Notes under the pieces: generated by a model
Told to the model about the DNA's origin: nothing
Databases searched by the model: none
The model's input: the letters and a program-made list of their open reading frames with translations, nothing else
Shown here: piece by piece, positions 44,570 to 55,819 of the stretch
Numbering within the stretch: the first letter of the stretch is position 1
Layout of the letters: each line of letters opens with the position of its first letter
Program-made: the position numbers and the translations under genes
DNA from: Paracoccaceae bacterium
GTDB taxonomy: Bacteria; Pseudomonadota; Alphaproteobacteria; Rhodobacterales; Rhodobacteraceae
NCBI GenBank assembly: GCA_030148225.1
Contig: JASBTX010000009.1
Location: forward strand, 124,001 to 188,000
DNA length: 64,000 bases
Direction: 5' to 3'

Positions 44570-46324
44570 GTGACATGGTTTGATCCGTTTCCAGCACGCA
44601 ATTGGCTTGATCGTGTCACGCCCACCAGCGTGCGCTCCGATCTGTTTGCCGGGTTCACAAATGCCGCAATCGTGCTGCCACAGGGTGTGGCCTTTGCCAC
44701 CATTGCCGGGCTACCACCCGAGTTTGGCCTTTATACCGCGATGGTATCGGCGATTATCGCGGCGCTGTTCGGCTCGTCTCTTTTGATGATATCGGGTCCG
44801 ACGACGGCGATTTCGGCGGTCCTTTTTGCCACGCTTTCCGATTTCGCCGTTCCGTCAACAGAACGATATATCGCCCTGGCGCTTGCGCTGACCGTGATGG
44901 TCGGGGTGTTTCAGATCATTGCCGGGATTGCCCGATTGGGTGGTTTGGTCAGTTTCGTGTCGCACTCTGTCATGACCGCCTTTACGGCGGCGGCGGCGGT
45001 GCTGATCGGCGTCAGTCAACTTGCCGGGGCGCTGGGCGTCGAGGTCGAGCGCGGCGGAAATGTCATGGAACGACTTTCGCGGCTTGGCGAACATGTGACC
45101 GAGGCCAATGGCTATGCTGTGCTGATCGCGGGGCTGACCTTTGGGTCTGCGGTGCTGTTGCAGCGATTTGCGCCCAAATTGCCGGGATTTCTGATCGCGC
45201 TGCTGATCGGATCGGCGGTGGCGTATTATATCGATGCTTCGGCCTTTGGCGTCGAAATGGTGGCGCCCCTTTCGGCTGCGCTGCCCAGCTATCAGATGCC
45301 AGATGTGGGGCTGCGCGATATCGGTCAGCTGGCACCCGGTGCGGCGGCCATCGCGCTGGTCGGACTGTTGGAGGCGATATCCATCGGTCGTACATTCGCG
45401 CTGCGCCGCAAAGAGCATTTTAATGCCAGTCAGGAAATGGTCGGGCAGGGCCTGTCCAACGCCGTTGGCGGGTTCTTTCAGTGCTATGCGGGTTCGGGTT
45501 CATTCACCCGCAGCGGTGTGAACTTCGCTGCCGGTGCGGTGACGCCGTTGTCGGGGGTGTTTGCATCGCTCTTTCTGGCGCTGATCCTGCTTTTTGTGGC
45601 GCCATACGTCGTCTATATCCCCACGCCCGCCATGGCGGGGCTGATCTTTTTCGTGGCGCTCAAGCTGATCAACTTTCAGGAAATCCGTCATATCGTCACC
45701 TCGCGCCAGTCCGAAACGCTGATCCTTGTGCTCACGCTGGCGGCTGGACTGTTGATCGAACTGGACTTCGCGATCTATGTCGGGGTGATCACATCGCTTT
45801 GTGTGTTTGTCTATGACAGTGCGCGCCCCGAAATACGGGTCATCGCGCCAACGACGACATCTGACGGGCGGCGCAAGTTTCGCAACGCCGTTACCCGCAA
45901 CCTGCCGCAATGTCCCCAGGTACTTGCCGTTCAGCTGAACGGACCGCTCTATTTCGGTTCGGTCGAACATGTTCAATCCGAATTCAAGCGCCTGATCGGC
46001 AAAGGCGATGTTCGCAAACATGTGCTGCTCTATCTCAGCGGTTCGGGCCGTCTGGATCTTGCGGGGGCGGATATGCTGATCGACCTGATCCGCGAGACAA
46101 AGGACAGAGGCGGGACCTTCCACATCGTGACAACGTCGCCCCAGATGGAAGGCGATCTTGAGAAATTTCATGTCACAGATGTGCTGGGCGAGGGGGCGAT
46201 GCATCTTTCCAAGGACGATGCCATTGCCGGGTTGACAGCCAAGCTGGATCGTGAAATCTGCCGCGCCTGCATGCTGGACGTTTTCCGTGAATGCGATGAG
46301 ATCCGGGACGAGGCGCTGGACTGA
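44570..46324 (+). CDS. SulP-family inorganic anion transporter
   Basis: Encodes 584 residues with about 12 membrane segments and a C-terminal STAS domain (about 440-540). The SulP family moves sulphate, bicarbonate or other anions. Family marks: PQGVAFATIAGLPPEFGLYT, QMVGQGLSNAVGGFFQCYAGSG-type segment (here EMVGQGLSNAVGG) and LIFFVALKLINFQEI. The GTG start at 44570 has an AAAGGA site. It stands alone; no sulphur assimilation gene nearby, so the anion is not decided. Confidence 0.88.
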   Translation: MTWFDPFPARNWLDRVTPTSVRSDLFAGFTNAAIVLPQGVAFATIAGLPPEFGLYTAMVSAIIAALFGSSLLMISGPTTAISAVLFATLSDFAVPSTERYIALALALTVMVGVFQIIAGIARLGGLVSFVSHSVMTAFTAAAAVLIGVSQLAGALGVEVERGGNVMERLSRLGEHVTEANGYAVLIAGLTFGSAVLLQRFAPKLPGFLIALLIGSAVAYYIDASAFGVEMVAPLSAALPSYQMPDVGLRDIGQLAPGAAAIALVGLLEAISIGRTFALRRKEHFNASQEMVGQGLSNAVGGFFQCYAGSGSFTRSGVNFAAGAVTPLSGVFASLFLALILLFVAPYVVYIPTPAMAGLIFFVALKLINFQEIRHIVTSRQSETLILVLTLAAGLLIELDFAIYVGVITSLCVFVYDSARPEIRVIAPTTTSDGRRKFRNAVTRNLPQCPQVLAVQLNGPLYFGSVEHVQSEFKRLIGKGDVRKHVLLYLSGSGRLDLAGADMLIDLIRETKDRGGTFHIVTTSPQMEGDLEKFHVTDVLGEGAMHLSKDDAIAGLTAKLDREICRACMLDVFRECDEIRDEALD

Positions 46325-46367
46325 TCAAGACAAGTCCCGCCGGATGCGAAAATTTCTGCCTTAGACG

Positions 46368-46396
46368 TTGACTCGTGCAGTTCCCATCCCTACTTA
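46368..46396 (+). promoter_or_regulatory. Sigma-70-type promoter of groESL
   Basis: TTGACT and TACTTA are separated by 17 bases, a good housekeeping promoter, with the transcription start predicted about where the CIRCE element begins. Confidence 0.65.
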
Positions 46397-46403
46397 CGCG
46401 CCG

Positions 46404-46430
46404 TTAGCACTCGAACCGAGTGAGTGCTAA
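46404..46430 (+). promoter_or_regulatory. CIRCE operator of HrcA
   Basis: TTAGCACTC, nine bases, GAGTGCTAA: an exact CIRCE element. HrcA repressor binds it and blocks groESL transcription until heat stress. It lies 34 bases before the groES start. Confidence 0.97.
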
Positions 46431-46464
46431 TAGCGGACAAACTCTAACGAAGGATGTGTCTCAA

Positions 46465-46752
46465 ATGGCATTGAAACCACTCCACGACCGTGTTCTGGTT
46501 CGTCGCGTCGAAAGCGATGAAAAAACCGCTGGTGGACTGATCATCCCCGACAGCGCCAAGGAAAAGCCCGCAGAGGGTCTGATTGTTGCTGCCGGCGAAG
46601 GCGCGCGCAAGGACAGCGGCGAGCTGATCCCGATGGCCGTCAGCGAGGGCGACAAGGTTCTCTTTGGCAAATGGTCCGGCACCGAGGTGACCGTCGACGG
46701 CGAAGAGCTCTTGATCATGAAAGAAAGCGATATCCTGGGCGTTCTGTCCTGA
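46465..46752 (+). CDS. groES: Co-chaperonin GroES
   Basis: Encodes 95 residues, standard length. Heptameric cap of the GroEL chamber. The mobile-loop region [20 protein letters not shown] is intact, and the sequence starts [12 protein letters not shown]. Controlled by CIRCE and the sigma-70-type promoter just upstream. groEL follows after 42 bases. Confidence 0.98.
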   Translation: MALKPLHDRVLVRRVESDEKTAGGLIIPDSAKEKPAEGLIVAAGEGARKDSGELIPMAVSEGDKVLFGKWSGTEVTVDGEELLIMKESDILGVLS

Positions 46753-46782
46753 TCGCCGCTTTCAACCAGTAATTCGAATTGA

Positions 46783-48438
<1,656 letters not shown>

Positions 48439-48459
48439 TCCCGCCTCATCAAAATCCTG

Positions 48460-48488
48460 AAAGGGGTCGCTTCGGCGGCCCCTTTTTT
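48460..48488 (+). terminator. Intrinsic terminator of groESL
   Basis: AAAGGGGTCGC and GCGGCCCCTTT pair around a TTCG tetraloop, followed by a T6 run. Strong terminator 22 bases after the groEL stop. Confidence 0.93.
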
Positions 48489-48582
48489 ATGTCTGCGGTC
48501 AGACCGCCAGGACCCGCTGCTTGGAATGGACGGGCGCTGCCGTTAGACACGGCTGATAATGGAATGGCGGGCCGGGACTAAC

Positions 48583-49731
48583 ATGACTGCGGGGGATATT
48601 CAGATCAGGGGCGCGCATGTGCTGACGCCCGATGGGTTCCGTCAGGCCGGGTTTGGTGTCTCGGGCGGCCTGATCACATCGCCGGGTGCCGGGCGCGCAA
48701 TTGACCTCGGTGGATTTCTGGTTTTGCCCGGGATCGTCGATCTGCATGGTGACGGTTTCGAGCATCACATCGCACCGCGCCGGGGCGCCGTACAGGACCC
48801 GGCAACCGGCCTGATGGCGCTGGATGCGGTACTGGCGTCCAACGGGATCACCACTGCGGTTCTGGCCCAGTTCTATTCATGGGAGGGCGGTATCCGCAGC
48901 CCGGAATTCACCGAAAAACTGCTGACGGCTCTGTCCCGTATCCGGCCTCGTCTGATCACCGACATGCGTGTTCAGTTGCGCCTCGAGACGCATTTGCCCG
49001 CGCAATACGACCATGTCCTTGACCTCGTTGACCGATTTGACATCAGCTATGTGGTATTCAACGATCATCTGCCGCACGAAGCGCTGGCAGAGGGGCGTCG
49101 TCCGCCGCGCCTGACCGGGCAGGCTTTGAAATCCGGCCGCTCCCCCGAGGCGCATCTGGCCTATCTGAAAGCACTACATGATCAGCGCGAAGAGGTGGCG
49201 GAGGCGCTGCCGCGTCTGGCGCGGGAATTGCAGCGACGCGGCGTGCGGATGGGCAGCCATGATGACGCGACCACAACAGCGCGCACGAATTATGGCGATA
49301 TGGGTGCCGATATTTGCGAATTTCCGCTGACCGAAGAGATCGGGCAAGCGGCGCGGGCCACAGGCGACGCGGTGATCCTCGGGGCACCCAATGTGGTGCG
49401 GGGCGGATCGCATTCGGGTGGTTTGCGGGCCGAAACGCTGATCGCCCGTGGCGGCTGCGACGCGTTGGTATCGGACTATCACTATCCCAGCCCGCGCCTT
49501 GCCTGCCTGCGCCTTGCGGGCGGACCAACGGGTCTGGACCGTCACTGGCATCTGGTATCGTCGGGACCGGCCTCGGTTCTGGGGCTGACTGACAGGGGGC
49601 GGCTGACGTCTGGTTGCCGGGCAGATTTTGTCGTGCTCGACCCTGAGAAAGGCGAGGTTCAGGCCTGTTTCACCGCTGGTCGGGCGGGCATTGTCAGGGG
49701 CGAGGTCGCCGAAAGATTGCTCGCGGCCTAA
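48583..49731 (+). CDS. phnM: PhnM-type RPnTP hydrolase / amidohydrolase
   Basis: Encodes 382 residues. PhnM cleaves alpha-D-ribose 1-methylphosphonate 5-triphosphate in the C-P lyase pathway. Amidohydrolase metal-site motifs are seen as DLHGDGFEHH and GSHDDATT, with the conserved CEFPLTEE and GAPNVVRGGSHSG blocks. None of the other C-P lyase genes is in the window, so this is an orphan copy; it may act with a phn cluster elsewhere or on another substrate. The start at 48583 is the best fit. Confidence 0.85.
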   Translation: MTAGDIQIRGAHVLTPDGFRQAGFGVSGGLITSPGAGRAIDLGGFLVLPGIVDLHGDGFEHHIAPRRGAVQDPATGLMALDAVLASNGITTAVLAQFYSWEGGIRSPEFTEKLLTALSRIRPRLITDMRVQLRLETHLPAQYDHVLDLVDRFDISYVVFNDHLPHEALAEGRRPPRLTGQALKSGRSPEAHLAYLKALHDQREEVAEALPRLARELQRRGVRMGSHDDATTTARTNYGDMGADICEFPLTEEIGQAARATGDAVILGAPNVVRGGSHSGGLRAETLIARGGCDALVSDYHYPSPRLACLRLAGGPTGLDRHWHLVSSGPASVLGLTDRGRLTSGCRADFVVLDPEKGEVQACFTAGRAGIVRGEVAERLLAA

Positions 49732-49784
49732 GATCATCGCACCGTGACTGGCCCTGCCCAGATGCCTTGGCTAGGTTACGGAAC

Positions 49785-50648
49785 ATGAAGCTCTTTTTTC
49801 TGACAGCGTTGACGATGATCGCCTTTGCCGCGAATTCAGTCCTGAACCGATTTGCCCTGGCCCATGGCGAAATTGACCCGATCAGTTTCGCCGCGATCAG
49901 GCTTTGGTCTGGGGCGCTGGCCCTGTGCATCCTTGTTCTCTTGCGCGATCGGCGGCTGGTGATCTGGGGTCGGCACAGGCTGGTGGGTGCTGTCTCTCTC
50001 TTGCTCTATATCGTCGGATTTTCGACGGCCTATGTCGCATTGGATACCGGGGTCGGTGCCCTGATCCTGTTTGGCGGGGTACAGATCACGATGTTTGCCG
50101 GTGCGCTGATCGCGCGCGAGGTCATTCCCGCCGCCCGATGGATGGGCGCAGGATTGGCATTTGCCGGGCTGGCATGGCTTCTTTGGCCGGGTGGGACGGG
50201 TGCTGTGCCGCTGATCTGGGCGGTGGCCATGTGCATCGCTGCACTCGGTTGGGGCGTCTACTCACTGGTGGGCAGGGGCATGACCGATCCGCTCGGATCA
50301 ACGGCGGGCAACTTCCTCGTGGCCTCTCCGGTTCTGCTGGCCATGCTGCCGCTGTTGCCCGCGCAGATCGACGCCACGCCGACCACGTCCGTTGGGATAA
50401 CGCTGGCTGTGGTGTCGGGTGTTGTGACTTCGGGTCTTGGCTATGCGCTTTGGTACAGCGTGCTGCCGCGCCTGCCATCCTCGTCAGCGGCGGTCGCGCA
50501 ACTGACGGTACCCGTCATTGCCTTTGCCGGTGGTGTCGCCTTTCTGGGGGAGCCGCTGACATGGCGGTTTGTCGTTGCCGGCCTGCTTGTGCTCAGCGGC
50601 GTTGCACTGGCCAGCCCGAGTGGCCGGTCATCAAGCGCGGAAAAGTGA
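49785..50648 (+). CDS. EamA/DMT-type transporter
   Basis: Encodes 287 residues with about ten membrane helices in two EamA repeats. The first starts [20 protein letters not shown], the second near [22 protein letters not shown]. The repeat structure [20 protein letters not shown] is typical of the family end. Substrate unknown. Confidence 0.88.
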   Translation: MKLFFLTALTMIAFAANSVLNRFALAHGEIDPISFAAIRLWSGALALCILVLLRDRRLVIWGRHRLVGAVSLLLYIVGFSTAYVALDTGVGALILFGGVQITMFAGALIAREVIPAARWMGAGLAFAGLAWLLWPGGTGAVPLIWAVAMCIAALGWGVYSLVGRGMTDPLGSTAGNFLVASPVLLAMLPLLPAQIDATPTTSVGITLAVVSGVVTSGLGYALWYSVLPRLPSSSAAVAQLTVPVIAFAGGVAFLGEPLTWRFVVAGLLVLSGVALASPSGRSSSAEK

Positions 50649-50706
50649 CGCAACGTCCGTTTCTTCATGTCTCGAAATTTCTCTGCGGCACGGCTATGTT
50701 GACGGC

Positions 50707-51432
50707 ATGAGAATTCTGGCCCTGATCCTGATCCTGCTTCCCGCGCCGGCGCTTGCCGATTGCGTGGTGCTGTTGCATGGGCTGGCGCGCAGCGAAGCGT
50801 CGCTGGGCATGATGGAGCGGGCGCTGAAGGCGGCTGGCTACCACGTGGTTAATCAGGGCTATCCCTCGACCGAGGCCCCAATCCGTGAACTGGCGCGTGA
50901 AACGCTGCCGCGCGCCATCGGCAAATGCGAGGACGGACCGGTCAGTTTCGTCACCCATTCGATGGGTGGTATTCTGCTGCGTACATGGCTGGAAGAGGTA
51001 GAGGAAAAGCCCGAGATCGGGCATGTCGTGATGCTGGGGCCACCCAACGAGGGATCGGAACTGGTGGACCGGCTGAGCTTCTCGCCGGTATTTGCCTGGG
51101 TCAACGGGCCTGCGGGTTTTGACCTCAGGACCGGGCGCGACGGGATTGCCACCAAACTTGGCCCGGTTGATTTCGAACTTGGCGTGATTGCCGGAACGCG
51201 GACGCTGAACCCGATCTATTCGGCCCTCGTCACCGGGCCGGATGATGGCAAGGTATCGGTCGCATCAACCCGGGTGGCGGGGATGAGCGATCACATCACA
51301 TTGCCGGTGACACATACGTTCATGATGCTCAATCCGCTGGTCATCTCGCAAACACTGGCCTTTCTGGAAAGGGGTCGGTTCGATCGTGATCTGACTTATG
51401 CCCGCGCCACCTATCAGCTGGTTTTACAGTGA
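50707..51432 (+). CDS. Secreted lipase-like alpha/beta hydrolase
   Basis: Encodes 241 residues with a signal peptide ([17 protein letters not shown]). The nucleophile elbow THSMGG is at about 86-91, preceded by the oxyanion HG motif [11 protein letters not shown]. The size and pattern fit the PGAP1/triacylglycerol lipase-like family. A His in the C-terminal part (VTHTFMM) may complete the triad. Starts 59 bases after the EamA gene. Substrate unknown. Confidence 0.85.
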   Translation: MRILALILILLPAPALADCVVLLHGLARSEASLGMMERALKAAGYHVVNQGYPSTEAPIRELARETLPRAIGKCEDGPVSFVTHSMGGILLRTWLEEVEEKPEIGHVVMLGPPNEGSELVDRLSFSPVFAWVNGPAGFDLRTGRDGIATKLGPVDFELGVIAGTRTLNPIYSALVTGPDDGKVSVASTRVAGMSDHITLPVTHTFMMLNPLVISQTLAFLERGRFDRDLTYARATYQLVLQ

Positions 51433-51440
51433 TCTGACGC

Positions 51441-52508
51441 TCATCTGACAATGCGGTTGTAGTGCCCCATCTTGCGACCGGTACGCGCCTCGGCCTTGCC
51501 GTACATGTGAATGGCGACATTGCCGTCCGCCGCCAGCGATGGAAGTTGCCTGATATCATCCCCGATCAGGTTCACCATCTCGACATCCAGATGCCGCTTT
51601 CCGTCACCCAGCGGCCATCCCGCGATGGCACGGATATGCTGTTCGAACTGGTCTACGCTGCAGGCCTGCTGTGTCCAGTGGCCGGAATTATGTACGCGCG
51701 GCGCGATCTCGTTCACGATCAGTCCCGCATCGGTGACAAAAAGCTCAACCCCCATGACACCGACATATTCCAGCGCATTCAGGATACGGGACGCGATCAG
51801 CACGGCGTCGGTGCGCAATGCTGCGGAAATCCGGGCGGGCACCGTGGTCTTGTGCAGGATCCCGCCGCGATGCTCATTCGTGCCCGGATCGAAACTGGAT
51901 ATCTGACCGGAAGCATTGCGCGCAGCAATGACGGAGATTTCGGAACTGAAGGCAACGAAACCTTCCAGCACCGATGGCGCATCGGCCATTTCTGCCCAAA
52001 CGGCGTCCAGATCACTTTCCGGCGAAAGCCTGATCTGACCCTTGCCGTCATAGCCGAAACGCCGCGTTTTCAGGATTGCCGCGGGGCCGATCGATGCCGA
52101 CGCCGAATGCAGGTCACTGGCAGAATCCACCGCCTGATAGGGGGCGGTCATCAGGCCAAGGCCCGTCAGGAATTCCTTTTCTGTCAGCCGGTCCTGACTG
52201 GTGGCCAGCGCAAGCCTGCCGGGATGTATGGGTCGGTGCCGGCCGAGTATATCCAGCGCCTCTGCCGGAATGTTTTCAAATTCATAGGTGATGACATCGA
52301 CGCTGTCGGCAAAGGCCAATAGCGCGGCCTCGTCGCTGTAATCTGCTGTCGTACATCTGTGCGCGACCTGCGCGGCAGGGGCATCTGCGGCGGGCTCGTA
52401 TATATGCGCACGCAGGCCCAGCCGAGATGCAGCAACCGCCAGCATCCGGCCCAGTTGCCCCCCACCCAGAATGCCGATCGTGGCACCGGTTTGCAGCGGT
52501 TCACGCAT
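51441..52508 (-). CDS. purK: N5-carboxyaminoimidazole ribonucleotide synthase
   Basis: Encodes 355 residues. ATP-grasp enzyme converting AIR, bicarbonate and ATP to N5-CAIR. The N-domain [15 protein letters not shown], the ATP-grasp [10 protein letters not shown] and the conserved [14 protein letters not shown] are present. The start at 52508 overlaps purE by eight bases; an ATG four codons earlier is an alternative. Acts with PurE in purine synthesis. Confidence 0.95.
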   Translation of the reverse strand: MREPLQTGATIGILGGGQLGRMLAVAASRLGLRAHIYEPAADAPAAQVAHRCTTADYSDEAALLAFADSVDVITYEFENIPAEALDILGRHRPIHPGRLALATSQDRLTEKEFLTGLGLMTAPYQAVDSASDLHSASASIGPAAILKTRRFGYDGKGQIRLSPESDLDAVWAEMADAPSVLEGFVAFSSEISVIAARNASGQISSFDPGTNEHRGGILHKTTVPARISAALRTDAVLIASRILNALEYVGVMGVELFVTDAGLIVNEIAPRVHNSGHWTQQACSVDQFEQHIRAIAGWPLGDGKRHLDVEMVNLIGDDIRQLPSLAADGNVAIHMYGKAEARTGRKMGHYNRIVR

Positions 52509-52989
52509 CGTGCGGTGCATCGGGGATAGAGGCCGAAAGCGCATCGCGCCAAGCGTCCAGCCGCTGCGCCAGGGCGTTGTCCGAAAGCGCCAGAATACCA
52601 GCCGCCGCGAGCCCTGCGTTGACGGCACCAGCCTCGCCGATTGCCATGGTGGCCACCGGATAGCCGCGCGGCATCTGAACAATGGAATACAGGCTGTCAA
52701 CGCCCGAGAGTGCGCGTGTCTGAACCGGCACACCAATCACGGGCAGGCGCGTTTTCGAGGCCATCATCCCCGGCAGGTGGGCTGCACCGCCTGCTCCGGC
52801 GATGATCACCTGCAAACCCCGTGTCAGAGCCGTCTTGCCATAATCCCAGAGCCTGTCGGGCGTACGGTGGGCCGAGACGATCTTAGCCTCGTATGTTACG
52901 CCCAGTTCATCAAGAATCCCGCCCGCATGCTTCATGGTCGACCAGTCCGACTGGCTGCCCATGATTAACCCTACCCGGATGTCGCTCAT
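52501..52989 (-). CDS. purE: N5-carboxyaminoimidazole ribonucleotide mutase
   Basis: Encodes 162 residues, the usual class I PurE. Rearranges N5-CAIR to CAIR. Signature [21 protein letters not shown] and [11 protein letters not shown] are present. The start at 52989 has AGGGGG seven bases upstream. Coupled to purK by overlap. Confidence 0.96.
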   Translation of the reverse strand: MSDIRVGLIMGSQSDWSTMKHAGGILDELGVTYEAKIVSAHRTPDRLWDYGKTALTRGLQVIIAGAGGAAHLPGMMASKTRLPVIGVPVQTRALSGVDSLYSIVQMPRGYPVATMAIGEAGAVNAGLAAAGILALSDNALAQRLDAWRDALSASIPDAPHDA

Positions 52990-53034
52990 CTTGCCCCCTA
53001 TGGCTGAGCGGCGCACTATAGCCGCTTGCGCGGG

Positions 53035-53253
53035 CTACGCAATGATGTCCGGCGTGATCTGATCCTCGAGTGTCTGGATGCGGTCCCTCAGGAGCAGTTT
53101 TTGTTTTTTCAGCCGCCTCAGTGCAAGGGCATCACTGCGCCCGGTCTCTTCGAGCGCGTGAATGGCGGCGTCAAGGTCACGATGTTCGCGGCGTAAAACT
53201 TCGAGCTTTACGCGCAAAACCTCGGTTTTATCCATCTCATTCGGCGTCGTCAT
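53035..53253 (-). CDS. YdcH/DUF465 small coiled-coil protein
   Basis: Encodes 72 residues, two long amphipathic helices rich in Arg, Lys, Glu and Leu (VLRVKLEVLRREHRDLDAAI; RRLKKQKLLLRDRI), a short coiled-coil hairpin typical of DUF465/YdcH. Common upstream of purE in Rhodobacterales. Function unknown. Confidence 0.85.
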   Translation of the reverse strand: MTTPNEMDKTEVLRVKLEVLRREHRDLDAAIHALEETGRSDALALRRLKKQKLLLRDRIQTLEDQITPDIIA

Positions 53254-53328
53254 GCCGGCCCCGGCCCAAATTTTGGTCCAATAATACCCAAAAATAGGGG
53301 AAATTCTGCCGCATATAAAGGCTTAGCT

Positions 53329-53357
53329 CTTGTGTGACAGCAATTGCACCCCCATCT
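53329..53357 (+). promoter_or_regulatory. RpoH-type (heat-shock) promoter of hsp20
   Basis: CTTGTGT and CCCCATCT are separated by 14 bases, near the sigma-32 consensus CTTGAAA-N11..15-CCCCATNT. The -10 part is exact. It lies 65 bases upstream of the small heat-shock gene. Confidence 0.65.
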
Positions 53358-53421
53358 TTTCGGGGAGGGCCGCCGTCAGGGGCCTTCTTATGCTGAATCG
53401 CTTGAACAAGGGTTTGTGCTG

Positions 53422-53835
53422 ATGACCAAATTATCGCTTGGCGGGCACCCGTATCTTTTGGGTTTCGAACAGTTGGAACGACTGGTTGAGCGCACCGCAA
53501 AGACCGGCAATGACGGCTATCCCCCGTATAATATCGAACAAAGTTCGGAACATGCCTATCGCATCACGCTCGCCGTGGCGGGGTTTCGCGACGAGGAAAT
53601 CAGCATCACGGTCGAAGACCGGCAGCTTGTGATCCGGGGTCGCCAGGTCGAGGAAGAGGAAGGCCGGATATATCTGCATCGCGGCATCGCGGCGCGACAG
53701 TTTCAGCGGGCTTTTGTTCTGGCCGATGGGGTCGAAGTATCGGGGGCGACAATGGAAAATGGTCTGCTGCATGTTGATCTGAAACGCGCGACACCCGAAT
53801 CCGTCGTGCAGACGATCAAGATCAGCAGCAAATAG
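53422..53835 (+). CDS. Small heat-shock protein, Hsp20/alpha-crystallin family
   Basis: Encodes 137 residues. The alpha-crystallin domain runs from about 35 to 125: PPYNIEQSSEHAYRITLAVAG, ITVEDRQLVIRGRQ and the end ENGLLHVDLKR. An ATP-independent holdase for unfolded proteins. An RpoH-type promoter lies upstream and DUF1150 follows at once, the usual pairing in this group. Confidence 0.93.
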   Translation: MTKLSLGGHPYLLGFEQLERLVERTAKTGNDGYPPYNIEQSSEHAYRITLAVAGFRDEEISITVEDRQLVIRGRQVEEEEGRIYLHRGIAARQFQRAFVLADGVEVSGATMENGLLHVDLKRATPESVVQTIKISSK

Positions 53836-53848
53836 AAAGGGGATCAGT

Positions 53849-54076
53849 ATGGATAGTGCGTACCGTTTTGAAGACACCCCGGAAAACCGTCTGGTCTATA
53901 TCCGCGCGGTCGATGTCGACGATCTGCCCGAGGATGTGAAAGAGGCCGCGGGTGACGCGGAACACCTTTATGCCGTGCACTCGGCTGATGGCGAACGTCT
54001 GGCAATCGTGCGCGACCGCAACTTCGCCTTTGTCCTGGCGCGGCAGAACGACCTCGCCCCTGTCGCCGTTCATTGA
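53849..54076 (+). CDS. DUF1150 family protein
   Basis: Encodes 75 residues. The DUF1150 family is found next to small heat-shock genes in alphaproteobacteria. Features: RLVYIRAVDVDDLPEDV and RDRNFAFVLARQNDL, a small acidic protein with a beta-rich C-terminal half. An AAGGGGA site precedes the ATG. The stop overlaps the PhzF start (ATTGA). Confidence 0.85.
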   Translation: MDSAYRFEDTPENRLVYIRAVDVDDLPEDVKEAAGDAEHLYAVHSADGERLAIVRDRNFAFVLARQNDLAPVAVH

Positions 54077-54972
54077 CAGCCTATCCGTTTGATTGGGTCG
54101 ATGCCTTTACCAGCCAACCCTTTGGCGGAAATGGTTGTGTTGTTGTCCACAATGCCGATGACATTTCGATAGAGGATCGTCTGGCGCTGGTGCGGGAAAC
54201 CTCGCTGGCTGAATGCGCCTATCTTGTCCCGAGCGATCACGCGGATTTCGGCGCGCGATACTACCTTGCTGACAAGGAAATCCCGATGGCCGGCCATCCG
54301 ACGGTGGCCACGGTGACCTCGCTGGTGGCACGCGGCCTTGTGCCACTGAAGGACGGTCGCGCGGCGTTCACCCTGGAGGTTGGTGCCGGTATTCTGCCGA
54401 TCCGGGTAGAGATGCGGGAGGGTCGGGTTTTCGTGACCATGACGCAGGCCGCCCCTGAATTTGGCAACAGATTCGACCCGGCAGAGATCGCCGGTATTTA
54501 CGGGCTGCGCCCGGATGACATTCTGGCTGCGCCGCAGGTCGTATCAACCGGCACCCCCTTTTGCATCACTGTTCTGAAAACACGTGAAGCGCTGGCGCAC
54601 GCGCAGATGGATATCACGGCGCTCGACGCATTCCGGCGGACCAGCAACACAACGCGTGCCGATCTGATGGAGCCCTTTCTGGTTACGCTTGGCGGTGAGA
54701 CACCGGCGGGCGATACGTTTTCACGGCTGCTTCTCGCGCCGCCCAGCCTGCCGGAAGACCCGTTTACCGGTTCGGCCACGGGGTGCATGGCGGCCTATCT
54801 CTGGCGCCACGGGCTGATAGATCGCCCGGATTTCATTGCCGAACAGGGCCACTGGATGGGCCGCCCCGGCATGGCCGAAGTCAGCGTCATTGGCCCACCC
54901 GACGCGATCAAGGGTGTTGATGTCGGGGGCGAGGGCTATGTGCTGATGCAGGGCGAGATTTGCCTGAACTGA
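54073..54972 (+). CDS. PhzF-family isomerase/epimerase
   Basis: Encodes 299 residues. The PhzF fold resembles diaminopimelate epimerase. Start region YPFDWVDAFTSQPFGGNGC matches the family opening (DxFxxxPxxGNxxxV) and DPFTGSATGCMAAYLW is the C-terminal signature. It starts from TTG at 54073, overlapping the DUF1150 stop, with the conserved N-terminus directly following. Physiological substrate unknown; no phenazine genes are present. Confidence 0.87.
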   Translation: MTAYPFDWVDAFTSQPFGGNGCVVVHNADDISIEDRLALVRETSLAECAYLVPSDHADFGARYYLADKEIPMAGHPTVATVTSLVARGLVPLKDGRAAFTLEVGAGILPIRVEMREGRVFVTMTQAAPEFGNRFDPAEIAGIYGLRPDDILAAPQVVSTGTPFCITVLKTREALAHAQMDITALDAFRRTSNTTRADLMEPFLVTLGGETPAGDTFSRLLLAPPSLPEDPFTGSATGCMAAYLWRHGLIDRPDFIAEQGHWMGRPGMAEVSVIGPPDAIKGVDVGGEGYVLMQGEICLN

Positions 54973-55062
54973 AATTCAGCGCCCGGATGATGGCGGATTG
55001 ACGATTGCAGATCGCAAGAGGCGGCCATAGGCTGCGGCCTATATCAAGGACAGGAATGCACG

Positions 55063-55662
55063 ATGCCCGCGCTGATGCCAACCGATTATACGGGCACCAT
55101 TCAATGGCTGGGTGTGAATCTCGATCGGGATGATACCCTCAGAAATCAACCGCGTGACCGGGTGTATGCCGCGTTTGCCGGGGTGGCAGAAGAATCGCGC
55201 AGCGGTCTGACACGCCCCTCTGACAGCCGGGTCGTTGCGCAATATTCCAAGGGTACCGAAATTCGCAACACCCGGCAGTTTTCTATCGTTTCAGCCGAGG
55301 AAATAGCTGAAATCGCCGGGAAAATGGACCTTGGTGATTTCGATCCCGCCTGGATCGGGGCCTCGATTGTGATAGAGGGCATCCCCGATCTGTCGCATCT
55401 GCCACCCTCAAGCCGCCTGCAGACAGCCGCTGGTACAACGCTGACAGTGGATATGCAGAACCGCCCCTGCCACCTTCCCGCCGCGATAATTGACGAGGAT
55501 CGGGCTGGTGCCGGTCGGGCATTCAAGGCGTCGGCGAAGGGGCTGCGCGGCGTCACTGCATGGACCGAGCGCGAGGGGTATCTGACAGTAGGTGACCCGA
55601 TACGCCTGCATATTCCCGATCAGCGTCCATGGTCGTTGCAGGCGAACATCCTGACCGGCTAG
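55063..55662 (+). CDS. MOSC domain protein
   Basis: Encodes 199 residues. The MOSC fold (molybdenum cofactor sulphurase C-terminal-like) is suggested by the RNTRQFSIVSAEEIAEIA segment, ASIVIEGIPDLSHLPP, NRPCHLPA (the conserved Cys) and GLRGVTAWTEREG. In the family the Cys handles sulphur transfer or pyridoxal/molybdenum substrates. Precise role unknown. Confidence 0.8.
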   Translation: MPALMPTDYTGTIQWLGVNLDRDDTLRNQPRDRVYAAFAGVAEESRSGLTRPSDSRVVAQYSKGTEIRNTRQFSIVSAEEIAEIAGKMDLGDFDPAWIGASIVIEGIPDLSHLPPSSRLQTAAGTTLTVDMQNRPCHLPAAIIDEDRAGAGRAFKASAKGLRGVTAWTEREGYLTVGDPIRLHIPDQRPWSLQANILTG

Positions 55663-55819
55663 CCGCATCCTGCATGCGAACATTCTGACTTGCATGGGAA
55701 ACCCGCGCCACAGCGTCGGACGCTAGAGGTGTTCAATATGTCGGAAACATCCCTGACCTTTGGGGGCGCAGCCGGTATGGAAGTGCGGAAATTTCAGGCA
55801 TCATCGCGGGGGGAGACCC

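Noticed and set aside
53358..53421. ROSE-type RNA thermometer before hsp20
   Set aside because: The U(U/C)GCU anti-SD element and a clear Shine-Dalgarno partner are not evident; an RpoH promoter explains heat control.
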